Of a stretch of 64,000 nucleotides of DNA, positions 57,718 through 64,000 are shown piece after piece. The notes beneath the pieces are model-generated. The model saw only the letters and a program-made list of their open reading frames with translations, did no database searches and was not told where the DNA came from. The number at the start of each line of letters is the position of its first letter. Position 1 is the stretch's first letter. Position numbers and translations under genes: made by a program. Origin of the DNA: Roseomonas genomospecies 6. GTDB taxonomy: Bacteria > Pseudomonadota > Alphaproteobacteria > Azospirillales > Azospirillaceae. The stretch covers positions 62,001-126,000 of the forward strand of contig NZ_QOKW01000017.1 in NCBI RefSeq assembly GCF_008365375.1. The letters run 5' to 3'.

Positions 57718-58527
57718 ATGGCCGTGGCCCGTGTGAAACGCCTGCCGAGCCGCCCGGTGATCCTGCTGTTGCAGGTGGCCGTGCTGATCGGCTTCTTCCT
57801 GCTCTGGCACGTCCTGACCGCGACGAAGATCCTGAGCCCCTTCTTCTTCGGCACGCCGCTGGCGGTGCTGGAACGCACCTGGAACGACTTCGCGTCCGGC
57901 GTGATCTGGTACCATCTGGGGATCACGCTTCTGGAAACCGCGCTGGCCTTCGCCATCGGCACCATCGCGGGCATCGCCTTCGGCTTCTGGTTCGCCAGGG
58001 CACCCTTGGTCTCCATCGTGTTCGACCCCTACATCAAGGCGGTCAACGCGCTGCCCCGCGTGGTGCTGGCGCCGATCTTCGCGCTGTGGCTGGGGCTCGG
58101 CATCTGGTCGAAGGTGGCGCTGGGGGTGACGCTGGTCTTCTTCATCGTCTTCTTCAACGTCTATCAGGGCGTGAAGGAGGTCAGCCCCGTCGTTCTGGCC
58201 AACGCGAAGATGCTGGGGGCGAACAACCGGCACCTGTTCCGGCACGTCTATCTGCCATCGGCCCTGTCCTGGGTCTTCTCCAGCCTGCACACCGCGGTCG
58301 GCTTCGCCATGGTCGGCGCGGTGGTCGGCGAGTATCTGGGCTCCGCCGCCGGGCTCGGCTACCGCATCCATCAGGCGGAGGGGGTGTTCGACACGGTCGG
58401 CGTCTTCTCCGGCATGCTGGTGCTGACGATCTTCGTCGTGGTGATCGACGCCGTCGTGACCGTGATCGAGAAACGCCTTCTGCACTGGCGCCCGCAGGAG
58501 GCGCAGACGACCAACGCGCAGGGATGA
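57718..58527 (+). CDS. ABC importer permease (SsuC/TauC type)
   Basis: A 269-residue membrane protein with about six spans and the permease EAA-type loop (ANAKMLGANNRHLFRHVYLPSALSWVFSSL). It matches the nitrate/sulfonate/bicarbonate family. It lies 13 bases after the ATPase gene and 35 before the binding protein gene. Confidence 0.93.
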   Translation: MAVARVKRLPSRPVILLLQVAVLIGFFLLWHVLTATKILSPFFFGTPLAVLERTWNDFASGVIWYHLGITLLETALAFAIGTIAGIAFGFWFARAPLVSIVFDPYIKAVNALPRVVLAPIFALWLGLGIWSKVALGVTLVFFIVFFNVYQGVKEVSPVVLANAKMLGANNRHLFRHVYLPSALSWVFSSLHTAVGFAMVGAVVGEYLGSAAGLGYRIHQAEGVFDTVGVFSGMLVLTIFVVVIDAVVTVIEKRLLHWRPQEAQTTNAQG

Positions 58528-58562
58528 CCGCGCGATAGCGAAAAAACCTTGGGAGGAACGAC

Positions 58563-59582
58563 ATGCGTTTGAAAAGCGTGATCGCCGCCGCGGCGGTGGT
58601 CCTGGCCTTCGGGATTGGCGGGGCGAACGCCCAGCAGGTGGAGAAGAAGGACCTGAAGCTGGCGGTCGGCGGCAAGCCGCTGCTCTATTACCTGCCGCTG
58701 ACGGTGGCGGAGCGGCTCGGCTACTTCAAGGAGGCCGGGCTGAACGTCGAGATCAACGACTTCGGCGGCGGCGCCAAGAGCCTCCAGGCGCTGATCGGCG
58801 GCTCGGCGGACATCGTGACGGGCGCCTACGACCACACGGTGCAGATGCAGGCCAAGGACCAGCCGATCACCGCCGTCGTGCTGCTGGGCCGCTATCCGGG
58901 CATCGTGCTGGCCTCGGTCAACAAGGCCGGCACGATCAAGTCGGTGCAGGAATTGAAGGGCAAGAAGATCGGCGTGACCGCTCCCGGCTCCTCCACCAAC
59001 TTCATGGTCAATTATCTGCTGACCCAGAACGGCATGACGCCGGAGGACGTGTCCTTCATCGGCGTCGGCGGCGGTCCCAGCGCGGTCGCGGCGGTGAAGC
59101 GCGGCGAGATCGACGCCATCGCCAACCTCGACCCTGTCATCAGCCAGCTTGAGGCCGACGGCGACGTGACCCCGATCGCCGACACCCGGACGGAGAAGGG
59201 CACGCTGGAGACCTACGGCGGCCCGTACCCGGCGGCGGTGCTCTACACCACGCCGGCCTTCATCAAGGAGAACCCGAAGACGACGCAGGCGCTGGTCGAC
59301 GTGTTCGTCCGGACGCTGAAATGGCTGGATCAGGCCAAGACGGAGGACGTCCTGAAGATCCTTCCGCCGGAATACTTCCTCGGCAACCAGACGCTCTACG
59401 CCCAGGCGTTCGAGCATTCGAAGCCCACCTATTCGCCGGACGGCCGCTTCTCCCAGGAAGGGGCGGAGGCCGCCTACAAGGTGCTGAAGGCGTTCGACAA
59501 GGCCGTGGCCGCGACGAACATTGACCTGTCCAAGACCTACACCAACGCCTATGTCGAGGAGTCGCTGAAGCGGATCAAGTGA
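58563..59582 (+). CDS. ABC importer substrate-binding protein (NMT1/SsuA-like)
   Basis: A 339-residue periplasmic binding protein. The signal peptide is residues 1-23 (ending GANAQQ). The mature protein has the NMT1-type pattern LPLTVAERLGYFKEAGLNVEINDFGGGAKSLQALIGGSADIVTGAYDH and KGKKIGVTAPGSSTNFMVNYLL. The ligand may be a sulfonate, pyrimidine precursor or related compound; it cannot be told from sequence. No oxidoreductase that would point to sulfonate use is adjacent. Confidence 0.92.
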   Translation: MRLKSVIAAAAVVLAFGIGGANAQQVEKKDLKLAVGGKPLLYYLPLTVAERLGYFKEAGLNVEINDFGGGAKSLQALIGGSADIVTGAYDHTVQMQAKDQPITAVVLLGRYPGIVLASVNKAGTIKSVQELKGKKIGVTAPGSSTNFMVNYLLTQNGMTPEDVSFIGVGGGPSAVAAVKRGEIDAIANLDPVISQLEADGDVTPIADTRTEKGTLETYGGPYPAAVLYTTPAFIKENPKTTQALVDVFVRTLKWLDQAKTEDVLKILPPEYFLGNQTLYAQAFEHSKPTYSPDGRFSQEGAEAAYKVLKAFDKAVAATNIDLSKTYTNAYVEESLKRIK

Positions 59583-59703
59583 CCGGCGAACAGCCGGTCC
59601 GCTCGACAATCCGGGGGTGCGACGTTCCGTCACCGGCGCCCCCGGTCTCCGCGCCGGTAGACTGGACCTAATTCGTCCTGTTTCGATGCGGAGCACCAAC
59701 CCC

Positions 59704-60135
59704 ATGACGGAAGTGATCTTCTACGGTCTGTCCGGCTGCACGGCGAACGCCAAGCAGAAGCTTCAGCTTCAGGCCGCCGGCCATTCGCTGGTCGAGCGCG
59801 ATCTGGCCGCGGAACCCTTCACCGCCGAAACCCTGCGACCCTTTTTCGAGGGCCGCCCGGTCGAGGACTGGTTCAACCGCCGCGCCGCCGCCGTGAAGAC
59901 CGGGGCGGTCAAGCCCGACGAGTTGGACGAGGAGTCGGCCTTGGCCGCGCTGCTGGCCGACCGCGACCTGATCCGCCGCCCGCTGCTCCAGGTCGGGGCG
60001 GACCGCAAGGCCGGCTTCGACCCCAACGCGCTGCACGCCTGGATCGGCCTGACCGCCTCCGGCGAGACCTGCGACGACAAGCATTCCCGCGGCGTCTGCG
60101 ACCACGGCCATCACCATTTCCCGAAGCAGGGCTGA
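59704..60135 (+). CDS. Nitrogenase-associated ArsC-like protein
   Basis: A 143-residue thioredoxin-fold protein of the ArsC/Spx superfamily. The N-terminus FYGLSGCTANAKQKLQLQAAGHSLVERDL (Cys12), then LRPFFEGRPVEDWFNRRAAAVKTGAV and LIRRPLLQVG, match the nitrogenase-associated group known from diazotrophs. An unusual C-terminal tail holds two Cys and a His cluster (CDDKHSRGVCDHGHHH), which could bind metal. No nif gene is in the window. Spacing from the ABC importer (121 bases) leaves the operon question open. Confidence 0.85.
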   Translation: MTEVIFYGLSGCTANAKQKLQLQAAGHSLVERDLAAEPFTAETLRPFFEGRPVEDWFNRRAAAVKTGAVKPDELDEESALAALLADRDLIRRPLLQVGADRKAGFDPNALHAWIGLTASGETCDDKHSRGVCDHGHHHFPKQG

Positions 60136-60168
60136 CCGCGGAATCAACTGGCGGGAGGACCGCGGTGA

Positions 60169-62277
60169 ATGGTTGAATGCCGGACCATGGACCGGCCCAA
60201 TCACGAGCTTGCGGAACTCCTCGTCAGCCTGGACGCGCGGCTGTCCGCCGCGCGGTCCGGCGATCTGGTCCATGCGCGGGAGCCGCTGCGGGCCTTGCGC
60301 GACCGGCTGAACGCCGTTCTGGACGATCCCCCAAAGGAAGAGGGCGAGGCCCATTTCCGCTCCCTTCTCGCCGACGCCATCGGCTGCGTGTCGGAAGGCT
60401 TCGTGCTGTTCGGTGCGGACGGGCGGCTGGTGCTGTGCAACGACCGCTACCGCGCCGCCTATCCGCTGCTGTCCGACCATCTGGTGCCCGGCGTCCGCTT
60501 CGCCGACCTGCTGCGGGTCGCGGTGGAGCGGGGTGCGGCCGGCGACGATCTGGGCGACCCGTCCGACTGGATCGCCGAGCGTCTGAACCGCCACATCGGC
60601 GGCGGGCCGCCGACCGACCACCAGCTCGGCGACGGGCGCTGGTACCGCATCAGCGAGCACGCCACCCGCTTCGGCGGGGTCGTCAAGATCCTCACCGACA
60701 TCACGGAACTGAAGCGTCACGAGGAGGCGCTGGCCGACAGCGAGGCGCGCTACCGCCGGCTGGTGGAGATGGCGCCCTACGGCATCCTGATTTGGGACGG
60801 GCTGCGGGTGCGCTTCGCCAACCGCTCCGCCGCGGTGATCCTGGGCAACGCCGACCCCGGCGCCATGCTGCGCATCCCGCTGGTCGAGGCGACGGAGTTC
60901 GACGGGGTGCAACGCCTGTTCGATTGGCTGCCCCCGCCGGGCAGCGGCCCCGGTACCGCCGAGGAGGCTCCGCCGCCGGTCGAGGCCCGCTTCGTCACCG
61001 CGCAAGGCGCCCTGCGGGAGCTGGAGGTCGGAATCCATCCCTTCGCGGTGGAGGGGGAGGCGGCGTGGTTCCTCGTCCTCCATGACATCACCGGGCGCAA
61101 GCAGGCGGAGCGCGCGATTCAGCAGGCGCAGAAGATGCAGGCCATCGGCCAACTGGCCGGCGGCATCGCGCACGAGTTCAACAATATGCTGACCGCCATC
61201 GGCGGCTTCGCCCAAATGGCCCGCCGCGCCCCGCAGGACCGCCCGCGGGTCGAGCAGTGCCTGACCGAGATCGTCAAGGCCACCGACCGCGCCTCCGGCC
61301 TGACCGCGCAGCTTCTCAGCTTCGGGCGGCCCGGCCGGCCGGACGCGGTGCGGCCCGTGCGCGTCGGCGCGGTGGTCGACGACCTGCGCCGCTTCCTGGG
61401 GCCGACGCTCGGCGAGCGCCACCCGCTGCGGATCGGAGGGGACGGCGGCGGGGCGGTGGTGTGCATGGACCCCGGCCTGCTCCACCAATCGCTGGTCAAC
61501 CTCGTCCTCAACGCGCGCGACGCCATGCCGGATGGCGGTCCGATCGCCATCGAGGTCCATCGGCCCGATGACGGCGGCGTGACCATCGCCATCATGGACA
61601 CCGGATGCGGCATCGACCCGGCGGTGATCGACCGCATCTTCGAACCCTTCTTCACGACCAAGGAGCCGGGAGCCGGAACCGGTCTGGGGCTGGCGCTGGT
61701 CTATTCCACGGTCACGCGGGCCGGCGGTGCCGTGGATGTGGACACGGAGCCGGGCCGCGGCACCACCTTCACGCTGCGTCTCCCGGCGGACGGCGTGGCC
61801 GAACCGCCGGAGCCGGACGCCCCCGGCCTGGACGACGCCCTTCTTCCCGATGCCGGGGAGGAGGGGGCGGAGGGGATGTCCATGGCCGCCACCGTCCTGC
61901 TGGTGGAAGACGAGGCGCAGGTGCGCGACTTCATCCGCCTGACGCTGGAGGACATGGGCATGCGGGTGGTCTGCGCCGCCGACGGCACCGAAGCCCTGCG
62001 CGCCTACGCCGATCACGGCGGGGCCTTCGACCTGCTGGTGACCGACCTCGTGATGCCGCAGGTCGGCGGGGCGTCGGTGGCGCGCGCGTTGCGCCGGGAG
62101 AATCCGGACCTGCCGACCGTCCTGATGTCCGGCTACCCGCCGGAGACGGAACGTCTGGACGATCTGCTGGCCGGCCCGCTGGCCGGTCCGCAGGAAGACG
62201 GGCGCCGGATCGTCTTCCTGCGCAAGCCGATCGACCCGGACGCCTTGTCCGACGCGATCCACGCGCTGCTGATCTGA
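60169..62277 (+). CDS. PAS-domain hybrid sensor histidine kinase
   Basis: A 702-residue soluble kinase. Two PAS-like domains (about 65-180 and 190-308) precede the HisKA helix with phospho-acceptor His335 (GGIAHEFNNM), the ATPase domain (N-box NLVLNARDAMP, G1 MDTGCGID, G2 GTGLGLALV), a Pro-rich linker and a receiver domain with phospho-Asp626 (LLVTDLVMPQ). There are no membrane helices, so the signal is internal. The start at 60169 follows GCGGGAGGA. It is 12 bases upstream of the receiver-fusion gene, which is therefore a likely partner. Confidence 0.94.
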   Translation: MVECRTMDRPNHELAELLVSLDARLSAARSGDLVHAREPLRALRDRLNAVLDDPPKEEGEAHFRSLLADAIGCVSEGFVLFGADGRLVLCNDRYRAAYPLLSDHLVPGVRFADLLRVAVERGAAGDDLGDPSDWIAERLNRHIGGGPPTDHQLGDGRWYRISEHATRFGGVVKILTDITELKRHEEALADSEARYRRLVEMAPYGILIWDGLRVRFANRSAAVILGNADPGAMLRIPLVEATEFDGVQRLFDWLPPPGSGPGTAEEAPPPVEARFVTAQGALRELEVGIHPFAVEGEAAWFLVLHDITGRKQAERAIQQAQKMQAIGQLAGGIAHEFNNMLTAIGGFAQMARRAPQDRPRVEQCLTEIVKATDRASGLTAQLLSFGRPGRPDAVRPVRVGAVVDDLRRFLGPTLGERHPLRIGGDGGGAVVCMDPGLLHQSLVNLVLNARDAMPDGGPIAIEVHRPDDGGVTIAIMDTGCGIDPAVIDRIFEPFFTTKEPGAGTGLGLALVYSTVTRAGGAVDVDTEPGRGTTFTLRLPADGVAEPPEPDAPGLDDALLPDAGEEGAEGMSMAATVLLVEDEAQVRDFIRLTLEDMGMRVVCAADGTEALRAYADHGGAFDLLVTDLVMPQVGGASVARALRRENPDLPTVLMSGYPPETERLDDLLAGPLAGPQEDGRRIVFLRKPIDPDALSDAIHALLI

Positions 62278-62289
62278 CGGCGGGCAGCG

Positions 62290-64000
62290 ATGAACGCCCC
62301 TACGCCGCCCGCGACCCCGCCCGAGACCATCCCCATCGGCGCCTACGACGTCGACGCCCTGTTGGGCGAGCTGAGCGGCGACACGCGGGAGGAGCCGCCG
62401 GAATCCGCCCTCTGCGTCCGGGTCGAGGAGGTCTTCACCCCCGCCGCCCGGTTGCTGATGGCGGAGGAACTGGCGGAGTTCCTGGAGACGCGCGGCATCA
62501 CCCCGACGGAATTCCTGCACAAGGTCGAGCCGCAACGCTCCTTCCTCGACTGGCCGCGCCGCCCCGCGATCCTGGAGCGGGTGGCCCGGCGGCAGGCCCG
62601 CCCCGGACGCCGGTCCCCCGCCATGCGGCTGGAGGAGCTGAAGCGGCTGGAGCAGGAGGTGCTGGCGCTCACCGCGCGGCGCGCCCACAGCGGCGCGTCC
62701 CTGTCCATCGACGCCAAGCAGTTCGCCGCCATGGTGGCGCAGACCCTGGCGCGGACCCCGGGCTTCGCCGGGCGGTACACCGTCGATTCCTGGCTGTCGG
62801 CATGGCTGGGGGAGGGGCGCAACCACGAGCTTCGGCTGGTGCGCATCCTGTCCCTCGACGGCGAGGGCCTGTCCGGCGAGGGCATCGCCATCCTCGACCA
62901 GTTCGTCGGGGAGATGCTGGCGAACGGGCTGGTGGTCGAGGCGCTGTTCGGATGGGCGGACGGGCTGCGCGGCGTTCTGGACGCCATGGCGACGGTCTGG
63001 CGGGGGGAAGCGCCGACCCATCCCGGCGCCCCCGCGGTCCTGCACCGTCTGTCCGCCTTCATCGCCCGGCATCAGGCCCGGCATCAGGCCCGCCATCGGT
63101 CCTGCGCCGCCCGGCTGGGGCTGGAGGCGGGGATTCACCACGCCCTGCTGGGCGACGCGCCGCTGTCCACGACGCTCCTGTCCGCTGCGAAGGCGGAGCC
63201 GAACAGCGTGGCCGCGGTGCTGGACGAACTGTCGGCCATCGCCCTCCTGAGCTCCCGCCTGGCGGTGAAGGGCGGGGTGATCGGTGGAGAACGCACCACC
63301 CGGCTGCTCGACCGGCGGGTCGCGCTGCTGCTGTCCGGCGCGCGGCTGGAGGCGGTGCTGCACGCCAAGAGCCATTACGCCCGCATCGTCGATCTGCTGG
63401 CCTTCGAAGGGGCGGTGGCGGGGGAACGCAGCCGGCGCATGATCGTTGCCCATCTGCGCCGCCACCTGGAAGCCCGGGACTTCACCCAGCGCCTGTTCGA
63501 GACGGCCCGCACGCCGCGCGCCCGCATCAAGGTGCTGGCCGACCTGCAGCGGCGGGTCCAGCGCTCCACCCTGCCGGAGGGTTTGCGCGAACGCTACGTC
63601 CGCATGCTGGACGAGATCCAGAACACCTTCCTGCGCACCAACAGGGTCTTCGCCCGGATCGCAAAGGACCGTCCGCCCCAGGTCGAGGAGGTGATGGAGT
63701 TCGCCAGCCTGCTGGCCGAGGGCGCCTTCACCGAGGGGAAATGCGCGGCGGCGGCGCGCGATCTGGTCGGGCACCATGTCCGCTCCACCGCCTTCCTGCG
63801 CGCCTACCTCGCCCGCTGCAAGGAGGCGACCGAGCAGCGCGCCGACCGCTTCGCCCATTTCTTCGCCACCCTGGCCACCGCCGGCCTGCCGATGCGCGCC
63901 ATGAACACGCTGCGCGTCCTTCTGGCCGATGACGAGCCGGCGGCCCGCGGCTATGTGGAGATGATCCTGCGCGACCTGGGCATCACCGACCTCACCATCG
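62290..64000 (+). CDS. Long helical protein fused to a receiver domain (3' end outside window)
   Basis: The frame is open from ATG 62290 to the window end without a stop (570 codons visible). Residues 1-537 are mostly helical, Arg/Leu/Ala-rich and match no family I know; a short HQARHQARH repeat lies near residue 257. From residue 538 the sequence becomes a response-regulator receiver (LRVLLADDEPAARGYVEMILRDLGI), with the acidic pocket DDE and the first helix. There is no stop or frameshift between the two parts. It lies directly behind the hybrid kinase and probably receives phosphate from it. The phospho-Asp region lies beyond the window. Confidence 0.75.
   Translation, partial: MNAPTPPATPPETIPIGAYDVDALLGELSGDTREEPPESALCVRVEEVFTPAARLLMAEELAEFLETRGITPTEFLHKVEPQRSFLDWPRRPAILERVARRQARPGRRSPAMRLEELKRLEQEVLALTARRAHSGASLSIDAKQFAAMVAQTLARTPGFAGRYTVDSWLSAWLGEGRNHELRLVRILSLDGEGLSGEGIAILDQFVGEMLANGLVVEALFGWADGLRGVLDAMATVWRGEAPTHPGAPAVLHRLSAFIARHQARHQARHRSCAARLGLEAGIHHALLGDAPLSTTLLSAAKAEPNSVAAVLDELSAIALLSSRLAVKGGVIGGERTTRLLDRRVALLLSGARLEAVLHAKSHYARIVDLLAFEGAVAGERSRRMIVAHLRRHLEARDFTQRLFETARTPRARIKVLADLQRRVQRSTLPEGLRERYVRMLDEIQNTFLRTNRVFARIAKDRPPQVEEVMEFASLLAEGAFTEGKCAAAARDLVGHHVRSTAFLRAYLARCKEATEQRADRFAHFFATLATAGLPMRAMNTLRVLLADDEPAARGYVEMILRDLGITDLTI

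Noticed and set aside
59668-63858. Very long open frame on the minus strand opposite the importer tail, histidine kinase and receiver fusion
   Set aside because: It is antisense to genes with clear family motifs, shows no domain of its own, and has the low-complexity Gly/Arg/His composition typical of shadow frames in GC-rich DNA.

Overview
This 64 kb window is high-GC (roughly two thirds G+C by eye), almost fully coding, and looks like chromosome from an alphaproteobacterium of the order Rhodospirillales, most likely Azospirillum or a close relative. That is an inference. It rests on alphaproteobacterial gene order (lpxA-lpxI-lpxB ... gltA-gltX-comEC-lexA-moeA-moaC-trpCDG ... trpE-ppiD/tpiA-secG-pyrG-kdsA-eno), an alphaproteobacterial-type LexA operator (GTTC-N7-GTTC) before lexA, LpxI in place of LpxH, and a nitrogenase-associated ArsC-like protein. 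I found no rRNA, tRNA, CRISPR array, insertion sequence or prophage.

Layout. 1-2.9 kb: lipid A genes (lpxA 3' end, lpxI, lpxB) and glyoxalase I. 2.9-4.9 kb: an accessory patch with a 5'-truncated GNAT gene facing away from a LysR gene that has lost its DNA-binding domain, then a glutathione S-transferase. 4.9-15.6 kb: mostly minus-strand housekeeping genes (gltA, gltX, lexA, moeA, moaC, a GNAT gene, trpCDG), with comEC on the plus strand. 15.7-19.5 kb: an insertion between trpG and trpE holding a STY0301-like exported protein, a YibQ-type deacetylase, a small metal-binding protein, a low-GC gene that looks like a papain-fold cysteine peptidase, and a membrane protein. 19.5-28.5 kb: trpE-ppiD, then tpiA, secG, pyrG, a dienelactone hydrolase, kdsA and a helix-hairpin-helix protein. 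28.5-31.8 kb: a complete pqqABCDE operon, including the 26-residue PqqA. 32-39.2 kb: eno, cpoB, tilS, ftsH, a rhomboid protease and a DUF2061 protein. 39.2-41.4 kb: peroxiredoxin and histidine ammonia-lyase.

41.6-47.9 kb is the least ordinary region. It holds a type I secretion ABC protein with a degenerate signature motif, its HlyD-type adaptor, a single-domain response regulator, and two divergent unknown genes, one of them a helix-turn-helix/proline-rich/ParA-like ATPase fusion. A 12-base AT-rich word is shared by the promoter regions of the secretion operon and the response regulator. 48-56.7 kb holds mixed metabolism and envelope genes (alpha/beta hydrolase, murJ, sulfurtransferase, an orphan fliN, dpaL, an aminotransferase, a ClpP-fold periplasmic protein, an esterase). 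A regular array of five 15-bp dyads sits between fliN and dpaL. 56.8-60.1 kb is a SsuBCA/TauABC-type ABC importer followed by the nitrogenase-associated protein. 60.2-64 kb holds a PAS hybrid histidine kinase and, running off the window, a long helical protein fused in frame to a receiver domain.

The best candidates for something undescribed are the five-copy dyad array (51876-51975), the secretion/ParA-like locus with its shared motif, the low-GC cysteine-peptidase-like gene (17830-18558), and the helical-domain/receiver fusion at the right edge. Functions given for unrecognised genes rest on motifs seen by eye; no database search was possible.
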